A DNA stretch of 64,000 nt from Secundilactobacillus folii. Its GTDB lineage: Bacteria > Bacillota > Bacilli > Lactobacillales > Lactobacillaceae. This document shows, one piece after another, positions 28,211-35,512 of this stretch. The position numbers were made by a program, and so were the translations under genes. Positions within the stretch are counted from its first letter, which is position 1. Every line of letters starts with the position of its first letter. The stretch is taken from positions 1 to 64,000 of the forward strand of contig NZ_WNJO01000002.1 in the NCBI RefSeq assembly GCF_009720675.1. The letters run 5' to 3'. The notes below the pieces were generated by a model. That model did no database searches. It saw nothing but the letters and a program-made list of their open reading frames with translations, and was not told the origin of the DNA.

Positions 28211-29185
28211 TTAAAGATTAAATAGCTTCTCAGCAGTTCCGTGAGCAATGGCCTCACGCTGATTATCAGTGATATCAGCCTGTTCCAGGAATTCACGAGT
28301 CAAACTACCATCTTGAACGTATGGGAAATCCTCTGACCACATCACGTGTTCCGCACCCATTTCCGTCAAGACCAATTGCATCTGCGGCGCGGTGAACATG
28401 CCAGAAGGTGACAGATAAACCTGACGCTTGTAATAGTCCGAAAATTTCAGTGGTAGATCCGTAATGATTGGGCTGAATCCATCGATCCGTTCCAGAAACA
28501 TTGGAATGAATTCACCCCAGTGACCGGAAGCAATCTTGAAGTGAGGGTACTTTTCAAATACACCAGCAGTGATCAGACGCATCATTTGAATCCCCTGTTC
28601 CATGTGCCAGCCCCACATTGCACCAGCCATCATGGTTGAACCAAGTGCCGAATAAGCTTTACTGTCATATAACATCGCTTTTTGGTCGTTGGTGATCACC
28701 CCAGGATGTAAATAAAGGGTAGTGCCAAGCTTATCGGCCATGGCAAAGATCGGTTCGAACTTGGGATCGTCAAGGAATTGACCGCCAACACTCCCGCTGA
28801 TGATGCCGCCTTTCATACCTAACTTAGTCACGGCGTATTCCAGTTCCTGAGCGGCTTTGTCCGGTACATTAGCAGGAAGGGTTGCCAATCCGGCAAAACG
28901 ATCCGGATAACGACTAATATTTTCAGCCAACGTTTCGTTTTGAGCGTGCGCCCCATCTACCGCGTACTTGTCAGGCAGTACTTGTGGGGAGTTACCAGCA
29001 TCGGAAATGACCTGCATGTCAATCCCATTTTTATCCATATAAGCAATCTTATTACTGAAATCTACTAAGTCAGGTTTCAACTGATCCTGACGGGGATTAT
29101 TATTTTTAACTTCCGAATACTGATTGAACTGTTTGATGTTGGCATCAGTGTCGTAATGTTCTTCTACTGTGATTAATTTCATCAT
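28211..29185 (-). CDS. Amidohydrolase-family decarboxylase (ACMSD / gamma-resorcylate type)
   Basis: A 324-aa COG2159-type protein resembling the non-oxidative decarboxylases of 2,6- or 2,3-dihydroxybenzoate. Putative metal ligands are E and H in TVEEHYDT (residues about 7-9), H in LYLHPG, H in ASGHWGEF, and D in MWSEDFPY. This set of residues is the zinc/manganese site of the ACMSD family. It probably removes CO2 from a phenolic acid, parallel to the UbiD-type LpdC encoded at 45573. The start at 29185 lies behind AAGGAGG. Upstream are two repeated promoter-operator modules. Confidence 0.82.
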   Translation of the reverse strand: MMKLITVEEHYDTDANIKQFNQYSEVKNNNPRQDQLKPDLVDFSNKIAYMDKNGIDMQVISDAGNSPQVLPDKYAVDGAHAQNETLAENISRYPDRFAGLATLPANVPDKAAQELEYAVTKLGMKGGIISGSVGGQFLDDPKFEPIFAMADKLGTTLYLHPGVITNDQKAMLYDSKAYSALGSTMMAGAMWGWHMEQGIQMMRLITAGVFEKYPHFKIASGHWGEFIPMFLERIDGFSPIITDLPLKFSDYYKRQVYLSPSGMFTAPQMQLVLTEMGAEHVMWSEDFPYVQDGSLTREFLEQADITDNQREAIAHGTAEKLFNL

Positions 29186-29234
29186 TGTTCCTCCTTGCAT
29201 TTACTAATCTAAATTCTCCTGAACAACCGCAAAC

Positions 29235-29272
29235 ATCATAACACATTTATATGCGGTCGCATAGTTATTTGT
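29235..29272 (-). promoter_or_regulatory. Promoter-operator module, copy 1
   Basis: It contains the palindrome TATGCG-GT-CGCATA (29250-29263) and, on the minus strand, a TATGAT -10 box reading toward the amidohydrolase gene. The palindrome covers the place where the -35 would be, so a bound regulator would block or recruit polymerase. Confidence 0.7.
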
Positions 29273-29452
29273 AAAAAAATATTTTTAGACTCTTCTAAAA
29301 CCCATTCTGTCAGCTTCTGAGCCTAAAAATAACTTCTTACCTACTGGAAATTGACTGCCAAAATTTCGTAGTAGTTAATCTGCCTTGCATTTTATCCTGT
29401 CATTAAGTTCCTTCGACTCATTAACTGAGACGGTTACTTAACCACGAGATAT

Positions 29453-29490
29453 ATCATAGCACATATCTATGCGGTCGCATAGTTATTTGT
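29453..29490 (-). promoter_or_regulatory. Promoter-operator module, copy 2
   Basis: It matches copy 1 at nearly all 38 positions, with a slightly longer palindrome CTATGCG-GT-CGCATAG (29467-29482) and the same TATGAT on the minus strand. Both copies have the same orientation, 218 bp apart. Confidence 0.7.
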
Positions 29491-29643
29491 TCAAAAATTT
29501 TTTGAATTTTCCCCAAAATCCTTTAATATCGGTGTTTATAAGCTTAAAAAAATTTACTGCAGGTGGTTCTTTAAGTTATTACCCAGCAACATAGTTTAAA
29601 AAACTTCTGCCACATTCGATACGTAACAGAAGTTTTGTTTGGC

Positions 29644-30018
29644 TTAAAGTAGTTGCTTGATCGACGTTGGCTTAATTTCCAAAACCTTACGTAAGAAAGG
29701 ATATTTAGCCTTAATTTCGTCAAATTCAGTTCCGCTTTCAATCAACTTGGCAGTCCCAGTTAATCTGAATCCAGTACCCTGGTAACCGTCGAAACCTTCA
29801 ACCTCACGGGCTCCCATTGTCACAAGTACTTGATCATTTTGGGCGAGATCCTTCTCTGCATGTGTATAGCCAGCAGCCGGAATTAAAATTCGTTCGTCAT
29901 CAGTAACTGTTAAGTAAGAATTCCACGTATTGGTAATGTGCGGCTCTGCCGGCGTCCACGTGACGACTGAAACGACACCCTCATACTTGAGCACATCATA
30001 GAATTTATCAGTTAACAT
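29644..30018 (-). CDS. Pyridoxamine 5'-phosphate oxidase-like FMN-binding protein, 124 aa
   Basis: A split-barrel flavin-binding fold of the PNPOx-like group. The pattern TWTPAEPHITNTWNSYLTV, ILIPAAGYTHAEKDL, VLVTMGAREVEG, GTGFRLTGTAKLIESG is typical. Such short members often bind FMN or F420-like cofactors and act as reductases of unknown substrate. The ATG follows AAGGATGGAA. Not obviously in an operon. Confidence 0.78.
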   Translation of the reverse strand: MLTDKFYDVLKYEGVVSVVTWTPAEPHITNTWNSYLTVTDDERILIPAAGYTHAEKDLAQNDQVLVTMGAREVEGFDGYQGTGFRLTGTAKLIESGTEFDEIKAKYPFLRKVLEIKPTSIKQLL

Positions 30019-30277
30019 TATTTTATTCCATCCTTATATGATTATTTATTCCCATAATAGATTGAATCCAGGAAATTGTCAATTCAGTCGACGTTTCAAA
30101 TACGTTTTATCTACTCCATTGCCTCTCAGGCATAGCTTAAGGAATAACAAGTATTAGCATGTTTAAAAATTCTGTTTTAAGATATAATTCGCCGAATAAG
30201 TTAGCTGGCAGTTAGTCGGTTTGATTGACCCAACTAGTTCAGCAGCCAGAAATAATTACAATTACGGAGGTATTTAT

Positions 30278-30658
30278 ATGACAGAATGGACGAAAGAACA
30301 ATTAAATGGTTTCGCCGAGGCCGACGATTTTCACGTTTCACCTTTTCGCGAAGATGGCAAGACTTACGGCACACCAACTTGGATCTGGTCTGTCGTTGCA
30401 GACGGCAATCTTTACATCAGAGCCTACAACGGCACCAACTCCCGCTGGTATCAAGCAGCTAAGAGTGAAAAAGCCGGCCGAATTCACTTAAACGCACAGG
30501 ACTACGAAGTGACCTTTACGCCAGTGGCTGGCGATGCTGCACTAACTGCAGACATTAATCAAGCCTACAACACCAAGTATGGTGATAGCCCTTATTTACC
30601 ACCAATGGTGACTGATAAAGTAATTTCTGCCACTGTCAAAGTGACACCACGTGACTAG
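30278..30658 (+). CDS. DUF2255-like protein, 126 aa
   Basis: It resembles the DUF2255 family: FHVSPFREDGKTYGTPTWIWSV, LYIRAYNGTNSRWYQAA, then a C-terminal TAT VKVTPRD-type strand. The fold is probably split-barrel, like the adjacent FMN protein. No catalytic residue is known. The ATG at 30278 follows CGGAGG; a longer in-frame reading upstream has no site. The upstream 30019-30277 region shows only weak inverted repeats (CTGGC/GCCAG). Confidence 0.75.
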   Translation: MTEWTKEQLNGFAEADDFHVSPFREDGKTYGTPTWIWSVVADGNLYIRAYNGTNSRWYQAAKSEKAGRIHLNAQDYEVTFTPVAGDAALTADINQAYNTKYGDSPYLPPMVTDKVISATVKVTPRD

Positions 30659-30695
30659 CGTGAAACATTAGTCGTTAGTAGTGGGGGTCTTCTAC

Positions 30696-30769
30696 ATTGC
30701 CGAAACGTGCTCCACAAGGCAAGGGGCTATGTGCAAGGCAACTTGCCTGCCAACCCTTTTTTCTATTCC
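30696..30769 (+). repeat. Dispersed repeat, family 2, copy 1, with terminator fold
   Basis: ATTGCCGAAACGTGCT and CAAGGCAAGGGGCTATGTG recur at 52288 and 52387. Here AAGGG...CAAGGCA/TTGCCTG...CCCTTTTTT folds as a terminator after the DUF2255 gene. The following bases to 30882 form an open frame ending FWARVISKL that may be a gene remnant but lacks its own start. Confidence 0.6.
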
Positions 30770-30931
30770 ATTTAGATATTAGAAGACATGAACAGGACAG
30801 TGATGCAGACAATTCGACTGTTATTCCTAGTCAATCAGAACAGAAGCCAGGGTTCTGGGCACGCGTAATAAGTAAATTATAAGTGTATGTAGTGGCAACC
30901 ATTTACTGACAAGAGCAATTGTAAACATTTA

Positions 30932-31003
30932 GATTCTCCACAATTAAGGTGATTTCTTATACATTATTGATGTTGTCGACAACAAACAACTAATATGTAT
31001 TAG
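30932..31003 (+). promoter_or_regulatory. Control region of mirrored module, copy 1
   Basis: It contains, in order, GATTCTCCACA (30932-30942), a -10-like TATACA (30958-30963), the perfect palindrome TGTTGTCGACAACA (30971-30984), and the inverted repeat CTAATA-TG-TATTAG (30990-31003). The same elements in the same order and near-equal spacing precede the paralogous gene at 36208. No normal -35 is present, and the palindromes lie downstream of the -10 as repressor operators would. Confidence 0.65.
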
Positions 31004-31031
31004 CAATACATTAATTTGGGAGATTAAAAGT

Positions 31032-31691
31032 ATGCAATCAATTATCAAGTACTCTTCACTAGCTTTTGCGATAGCCTTATTAAGTACCGGAGTTGCTGAA
31101 TCAACAGTTACAGTAAGCCAGGCACATGCAGCAACTATAGAATCACAGGCACAGGACACTGCATCTAAGCAGTCAAGTAAGACACCAAGTCTTGTCACGG
31201 AAGATCAAGCGGCAAGTACTATTAGTAACTTTTTACAAACTGCAAGTTCGCAACAGATTCAGGCTATTCAGGAAAATATCAAGGCAAGTGCACAGGAAGA
31301 AGTAGATGGTTCAACAACAACTGTAAGTATAGATGATCTGTCTATGGAACGTGTTGCCATGAAAGTGATTTCACCGACTACCCTAATCGTAAGTAATCGT
31401 AGCAAGGGAGGGGTAAACAAAATCAAATGGCATGGTAATGCTACAAAGGGTAATGTCGATATCTATCTTAGTGCTAATTCGCTTAATATGGCGAAACAAC
31501 AAGGTTTTAATATTTTAGCCCAAATTTGTTTGCTACCTTTAGGTGCGATTGGTGGGCTTACAGGAAGTCTCATTAGATTTGCTTTAAAAAACGCTTTAGG
31601 GCACATCTTTACTGGGGTACAAGCACCATTCAAAAAGGGACGTATTTTTTACTTCAGAGGTGGGAACTATAAGTCATGGTCATATCAATAA
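31032..31691 (+). CDS. Secreted protein of unknown family, 219 aa (module copy 1)
   Basis: A signal peptide is clear: basic start, hydrophobic core SSLAFAIALLSTGVAES, and a cleavage-like AHA-AT near residue 34. The mature part has a Gln/Ser-rich helix (35-90), the conserved block WHGNATKGNVDIYLSA, a Gly-rich hydrophobic stretch (LLPLGAIGGLTGSLIRFALK), and the basic-aromatic tail FKKGRIFYFRGGNYKSWSYQ. The paralogue at 35513-36208 keeps WHG.A.KGNVDIYLSA and the tail. A GGGAG site precedes the ATG. It overlaps the next membrane-protein gene by 16 nt. A pore-forming or bacteriocin-like role with that partner as immunity protein is inference. Confidence 0.8.
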   Translation: MQSIIKYSSLAFAIALLSTGVAESTVTVSQAHAATIESQAQDTASKQSSKTPSLVTEDQAASTISNFLQTASSQQIQAIQENIKASAQEEVDGSTTTVSIDDLSMERVAMKVISPTTLIVSNRSKGGVNKIKWHGNATKGNVDIYLSANSLNMAKQQGFNILAQICLLPLGAIGGLTGSLIRFALKNALGHIFTGVQAPFKKGRIFYFRGGNYKSWSYQ

Positions 31692-32050
31692 AAAAAGTTC
31701 TTATATTTATAATCAGTATAGTATTCGCAGTATGTGCAACTGTTTTCTTAAGTGCCAATTTCACATTAAAAGCCATACTATCTGTACTTTTTATAATTTT
31801 AAACTTAATAGCGTTTAATGATCTTTTTAAAATCAATCATATCAAGCAATTACTAGTAGATGATTTTAAAACGAGATTACCAATAAGTTGGGAGATTCTA
31901 GGAAGTGTAGTAGTAATCATATGGTCGCTTCAAATCGCACCTGGCTTGTCTTGGGTAGAGAATATAATTTGGATACCTTCAAACGCTATTTGTGAAATCA
32001 GTTTCTTTTACGTAATCTATAAATTAGTAAGGGCTTTTCATGAGCACTAA
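31676..32050 (+). CDS. Small membrane protein, 124 aa (module copy 1)
   Basis: Four hydrophobic segments are visible (about residues 5-28, 33-47, 74-88, 100-117). The start overlaps the last five codons of the secreted-protein gene, with GAGGTGGGA about 12 nt upstream, so translation is probably coupled. It ends at a terminator (32072). The equivalent gene in copy 2 (35226-35498) encodes a shorter, poorly similar membrane protein. This could be an immunity or partner protein; no family recognised. Confidence 0.72.
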   Translation: MVISIKKVLIFIISIVFAVCATVFLSANFTLKAILSVLFIILNLIAFNDLFKINHIKQLLVDDFKTRLPISWEILGSVVVIIWSLQIAPGLSWVENIIWIPSNAICEISFFYVIYKLVRAFHEH

Positions 32051-32071
32051 AAAGCCGAAAAATTTAAAGAG

Positions 32072-32105
32072 CCCCTTAATTATTAGACAATTAAGGGGTC
32101 CTTTT
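32072..32105 (+). terminator. Terminator after the membrane-protein gene
   Basis: CCCCTTAATT / AATTAAGGGG, a 10-bp perfect stem followed by TCCTTTT. Confidence 0.8.
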
Positions 32106-32132
32106 ATGTAAACACTATGTAACCCTCTGTAA
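32106..32132 (+). promoter_or_regulatory. Three phased TGTAA direct repeats, copy 1
   Basis: TGTAA occurs at 32107, 32118 and 32128 (ATGTAAAC, ATGTAACC, TGTAAC), spaced 11 and 10 bp, one helical turn. This format suits a dimeric or multimeric activator such as a response regulator. Exactly the same phasing is found before the paralogue at 34733-34758. Confidence 0.6.
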
Positions 32133-32166
32133 CAAAGGCGTTCCTTATGGATGACTATGTAAGACT

Positions 32167-32190
32167 GTAACCTCGATTTCAGGAGGTTAC
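32167..32190 (+). promoter_or_regulatory. RBS-sequestering hairpin, copy 1
   Basis: GTAACCTC (32167-32174) pairs perfectly with GAGGTTAC (32183-32190) around the loop GATTTCAG. The 3' arm contains the Shine-Dalgarno GGAGG for the gene starting at 32194. Translation should be off unless the stem is opened. Confidence 0.65.
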
Positions 32191-32193
32191 ATT

Positions 32194-32517
32194 ATGAAAA
32201 AAATATTTGTCACTAGTCTCGTTATTACAGTAACACTACTTATTTCTATAACAGCTCACGCAGCTACCTATCATGTAAGTCACAATAAGTTTGGTTCTTG
32301 GAGCATGGGCTGCAATATAGTTACCAAGGGAAATAAGATAACTACAGTCAAGAACCTATCCTTAAAACCGACACTTGGTAGTATTACCAACAAATCCGTT
32401 ACCATTACCAGTGGTGATGCTCATATTAGATTCACGCGACATATCCAAGCACTTAGCTATCATAGTAATGTAAAAATTAGTGTTACAGGTTCAAAAGTTT
32501 ATGTAACTACTAATTAG
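32194..32517 (+). CDS. Small secreted protein, 107 aa (module copy 1)
   Basis: It has a typical signal peptide (KKIFVTSLVITVTLLISITAHA-AT, cleavage near residue 23). The mature part of about 84 residues is beta-rich and basic: ATYHVSHNKFGSWSMGCNIV, then KGNKITTVKNLSLKP, then SGDAHIRFTRHIQAL, and ends KVYVTTN. There is a single Cys in the mature part. It may belong to a DUF5626-like group, but I am not sure. The paralogue at 34347 shares about 60% of residues by eye. The last 8 nt overlap the end of the opposing XRE gene. Confidence 0.8.
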   Translation: MKKIFVTSLVITVTLLISITAHAATYHVSHNKFGSWSMGCNIVTKGNKITTVKNLSLKPTLGSITNKSVTITSGDAHIRFTRHIQALSYHSNVKISVTGSKVYVTTN

Positions 32518-33037
32518 TGCGGTAAACATGGGTTTCTGTAGGAGATAACCAGTTATCAGAGACATAAATACTCGTTCCAAGAATACTAACCATAATAATA
32601 ACGATACTTATCAAGTAAATCGTTTTATACAGACTGTTATATTTACTGTTTCGCCACATAACATAAAGCGGCATCACAATACCGATAGGTGGGATAATTG
32701 CCGAAACAAGGGCTAGAATTATCAAAAATAAACCTTCATCACTATTTTGAAATAGTGTTTTGTTGACCTTTTTTAATTTTCCGCGCTTATCCTTAATCGC
32801 AGCTTCATTTACACTGATTTTTTCCTTCATTTCGTCATTATCCTTAAGTAAGTTATCGATAGATACTTCATATAATTGACTCAAATAAACTAAATTATCG
32901 ATATCTGGATAACCGCGATCATTTTCCCACTTAGAAAATGATTGGCGAGATATGTGCATAATTGTTGCAGCGTCGTTTTGTGACAACCCAGAGTTTATTC
33001 TGGCACTCCGTAAACGCGTTCCTAAAGACTCTTGCAT
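32510..33037 (-). CDS. Membrane-anchored XRE family regulator, 175 aa (module copy 1)
   Basis: The N-terminal HTH_3 domain (residues about 8-62: LRSARINSGLSQNDAATIMHISRQSFSKWENDRGYPD) is followed by a charged linker and two TM helices (about 104-126 and 142-160), with a short extracytoplasmic tail ending HVYRTN. DNA binding is thus tethered to the membrane, suited to sensing the envelope or a secreted partner. A GGAGG precedes the ATG. About three quarters of residues match the paralogue at 33827, with the HTH nearly identical. It converges tail to tail with the 107-aa gene. Confidence 0.88.
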   Translation of the reverse strand: MQESLGTRLRSARINSGLSQNDAATIMHISRQSFSKWENDRGYPDIDNLVYLSQLYEVSIDNLLKDNDEMKEKISVNEAAIKDKRGKLKKVNKTLFQNSDEGLFLIILALVSAIIPPIGIVMPLYVMWRNSKYNSLYKTIYLISIVIIMVSILGTSIYVSDNWLSPTETHVYRTN

Positions 33038-33198
33038 TATTTTGCCTCCGTATCAGTAAATACTCTAATATCATACGATGATAGCATAACTAATTTGAAA
33101 TAGAAGAACTTTATGATGAAAAACGATGTCTCTACTCAAAATTATGGCGGACAACTACTATGAGCGACAGACAAACAAAAGGGTCGATTATATAGTAA

Positions 33199-33591
33199 TC
33201 GACCCTCATCGCTAAATGTCTCGATCTTGATCCACGCTTTTGCAGGACGTATGAAACTTATCAAGCCATTCTGACTGCTGTTAGAGAACGTGATGTAAGC
33301 ACACTTCAAGCGACACTGAATGCTTATCATCCCCAGGGAAATCGCATGGATCAAGCCATCAAATCTTTGAAGAAATATCAGTCTCAGGTTCTCAACGCCC
33401 TGCGAATGGAGTACTCTAACGGCTTCCTAGAAGGTATTAATAGTCAAATCAAAAAGATTAAGAATATGGCTTATGGCTATAGAAACTGGTTAAACTTTAT
33501 CAATCGTATTTTCCTAGAAAGGGGCTGGTTCAAGCCGGTTAAAAAAGCCACTGTAAACCAAAAAAGAGTACCTAGACCAATTAAGGTCTAA
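33199..33591 (+). pseudogene. ISL3 family transposase, C-terminal remnant
   Basis: An open frame of about 130 codons encodes the C-terminal part of an ISL3 transposase (NGFLEGINSQIKKIKNMAYGYRNWLNFINRIFL is diagnostic, positions about 33418-33516). The first two thirds are missing; the frame opens after a TAA at 33196-33198. Upstream is the inverted repeat GGGTCGATT/AATCGACCC (33181-33205). It lies near the centre of the mirror-image island and may have had a part in forming it. Confidence 0.85.
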
Positions 33592-33598
33592 GTACTCT
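33565..33598 (-). terminator. Hairpin at the end of the ISL3 remnant
   Basis: AGAGTACTTAGACC and GGTCTAGGTACTCT pair with one mismatch on the minus strand and are followed by six T. It would block leftward transcription into the element. Confidence 0.65.
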
Positions 33599-33826
33599 CA
33601 TTAAGAACTATCAACTTTTCTTGATGAAGAGTAGTCACCAGGTAACTACCTGGTTGCATCAATAAGTCAAACAAATACTCACGGCATAATTAAAAGTAGG
33701 TTGTCAAGTAGCGTGAACAACGGCGTATGCGCTTAACGATATGAATCCGTTTATCTATCAATGTTAAAAGTATGTTATTATCGTAGAAGTTTATGATATT
33801 AAGTTAGGTAATCTGGAGGATAAATT

Positions 33827-34354
33827 ATGCAAGAAACACTGGGGACACGACTGCGGAGGGCTAGAGTACACTCGGGTCTATCTCAAAATGATGCGTCTAC
33901 AATCATGCACGTATCGCGACAATCTTTCTCAAAGTGGGAAAACGACAGGGGCTATCCGGATATAGATAACCTTGTCTATCTAAGTTCATTATATGAAGTA
34001 TCAATTGATAGCCTATTAAAAGATAATGACGAGATGAGAGAGAAAATAGGTGCGAATGAGGCTGAATTTACGGATAAGCGCAAACGGCTAAAGAAGGTTA
34101 ATAAGGAGTTGTTCCAGAATCGCGATGAAGGCCTATTTCTAATGATATTAGCGCTGGTCTCAGCGATTGTGCCACCGATTGGAGTTTTTGTACCGTTCTA
34201 TGTAATGTGGCGCAACAGCCGATACAACAGTCTTTATAAGACGATATACTTGACAAGCGTCATAGTTGTACTTGTTAGTCTTGTTGGTACAGGTGTTTAT
34301 GCGTTTGATAACTGGCTATCGCCGACAGATACGCACGTCTATCGCGTTAATTAG
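33827..34354 (+). CDS. Membrane-anchored XRE family regulator, 175 aa (module copy 2)
   Basis: Same architecture and length as the protein at 32510-33037: HTH (LRRARVHSGLSQNDASTIMHVSRQSFSKWE), charged linker (residues 66-95, the most divergent part), and two TM helices. The identical helix-turn-helix core suggests both regulators recognise the same DNA sites, so cross-regulation between the two copies is likely (inference). A GGAGG site precedes the ATG. It converges with the 107-aa gene with an 8-nt overlap. Confidence 0.88.
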   Translation: MQETLGTRLRRARVHSGLSQNDASTIMHVSRQSFSKWENDRGYPDIDNLVYLSSLYEVSIDSLLKDNDEMREKIGANEAEFTDKRKRLKKVNKELFQNRDEGLFLMILALVSAIVPPIGVFVPFYVMWRNSRYNSLYKTIYLTSVIVVLVSLVGTGVYAFDNWLSPTDTHVYRVN

Positions 34355-34670
34355 TTGTCACATAGACTTTAGACTTTGATACGCTAATCTTGATGCTTTG
34401 GTTATATGCGAGTGTTTTAATGTGTTTAGCGAATCTGATATGAGCGTCCCCTCCGGATATTTTAACTGCAGGACTGGAGATAGACCCGATAATCGGCTTT
34501 ATTGATAACTTCTTTACAGCAGTGATCTTATCGCCTTTAATGACGACATTACAGCTGAACCGCCACGATGGGAGTTTGCTCTGGGCAACATGGTAGGTTG
34601 CAGCTTGAGCGACTGTTGAGAATGCAAATGAACATACGACAATTAAACCTGTAATAAGTGATTTTTTCAT
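34347..34670 (-). CDS. Small secreted protein, 107 aa (module copy 2)
   Basis: Same length as the copy-1 protein, with signal peptide (KKSLITGLIVVCSFAFSTVAQA-AT) and conserved blocks ATYHVAQSK..SWRFSCNVVIKGDKITAVKKLSIKP, SGGDAHIRFAKHIKTLAY and KVYVTTN. The same single Cys is kept. Translation is predicted to be limited by a 12-bp hairpin that ends at the base before the ATG. Confidence 0.8.
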   Translation of the reverse strand: MKKSLITGLIVVCSFAFSTVAQAATYHVAQSKLPSWRFSCNVVIKGDKITAVKKLSIKPIIGSISSPAVKISGGDAHIRFAKHIKTLAYNQSIKISVSKSKVYVTTN

Positions 34671-34702
34671 GAACGTAACCTCCTGAAATCGAGGTTACGT
34701 TC
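34671..34702 (-). promoter_or_regulatory. RBS-sequestering hairpin, copy 2
   Basis: On the minus strand GAACGTAACCTC pairs perfectly with GAGGTTACGTTC around the loop GATTTCAG, identical to the loop of copy 1. The 12-bp stem buries GGAG and ends exactly at the ATG (34670). Confidence 0.7.
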
Positions 34703-34732
34703 TTTTTTTTGTACGCATAAGGAATGCTTAAT

Positions 34733-34758
34733 TTACAGGGGTTTACATGTAGTTTACA
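34733..34758 (-). promoter_or_regulatory. Three phased TGTAA direct repeats, copy 2
   Basis: On the minus strand TGTAA occurs three times (34758, 34747, 34737) with 11- and 10-bp spacing, followed by a CATTCCTTATG segment also seen in copy 1 (CGTTCCTTATG). Confidence 0.6.
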
Positions 34759-34841
34759 TCCTAAAAAGTAATCAATTCGTTCCTTTTTTCAATTGGAATT
34801 ACCGCGTAACTTATAGAATGTTAGCTAACTTATTTCATTAA

Positions 34842-34964
34842 GCAATTACAGGACTGATTATTTTAATCAATTCAACTACCTGGCCATTTAAAGTAGCCGG
34901 AAGTGCATGCTTGATTATTGGTTTTATCCTTAGTGAACAATTCTTTGGATACTTTAAAAAATGA
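34842..34964 (+). pseudogene. Remnant of a small membrane protein gene
   Basis: An open frame of 40 codons without a start codon encodes a hydrophobic tail (GLIILINS, then ACLIIGFILSEQFFGYFKK) ending in TGA. It reads as the 3' end of a membrane protein gene whose 5' part is lost. A terminator hairpin follows at 34988. Confidence 0.35.
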
Positions 34965-34987
34965 CAAAACCATCACACAAATAAAGA

Positions 34988-35019
34988 AAAAGGCACTTTG
35001 CTATGAGAAGTGCCTTTTA
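34988..35019. terminator. Bidirectional terminator
   Basis: AAAAGGCACTT / AAGTGCCTTTT, an 11-bp stem with T-rich flanks on both strands. It separates the 107-aa gene of copy 2 from the secreted/membrane pair. Confidence 0.7.
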
Positions 35020-35225
35020 CTTACTCAATAAAGATTTTCGTTAGAACATACTGCACTATAAAAATAGTAACAACATGGCGCAAGGAAAGTTAAATTAGAT
35101 AGCTCTTGTGTCTATTTGTCATTAGCAAATACTCTCCTTGCTACTGCCAGCGAAAAGTCGTCCCAGTGCATGAAAATTGTAACTGGCCGTTAATTAATAG
35201 CCAGCAGCAAAGGCTAATACTATCA

Positions 35226-35498
35226 CTATGGGTAAAAATAAAAAATAGGAAGTAGCATACCTAAAATAAGACATAGAATTAGATTTAGGTTAGTTTTGCA
35301 AAGACGATAGATAAGCAGGTCAACACACATAAAATAAGAAAACGAGATTAGTCCCATCGCAAAATTATGAGTTGGTCTGAAGAAGTTTAACACAATGGCT
35401 AAAGCTAGTGCAGTCCCAGCTATTATTTGCATGAAACGATATGACTTATGGGTAAACTGTGTGGCAAACGTTTCTTTTATTGACTTCAAATTAATCAT
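35226..35498 (-). CDS. Small membrane protein, 90 aa (module copy 2)
   Basis: Two or three hydrophobic segments (about residues 20-37, 45-58, 70-88) after a basic N-terminus. The ATG at 35498 is 7 nt behind AGGAG; a TTG two codons upstream is rejected. It occupies the place of the 124-aa gene of copy 1 but is not clearly similar. Partner-specific divergence would suit an immunity role (inference). Confidence 0.65.
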   Translation of the reverse strand: MINLKSIKETFATQFTHKSYRFMQIIAGTALALAIVLNFFRPTHNFAMGLISFSYFMCVDLLIYRLCKTNLNLILCLILGMLLPIFYFYP

Positions 35499-35512
35499 GA
35501 TCAACTCCTAGA

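Larger units (their letters stand above)
29186..29643. other. 458-bp regulatory intergenic region
   Basis: No gene. It holds two copies of a 38-bp promoter-operator module, listed separately, and AT-rich spacer between them. Confidence 0.6.

Noticed and set aside
30697-30882. 61-codon frame ending FWARVISKL
   Set aside because: It begins within repeat family 2 with a TTG and no site; at best a remnant tail.
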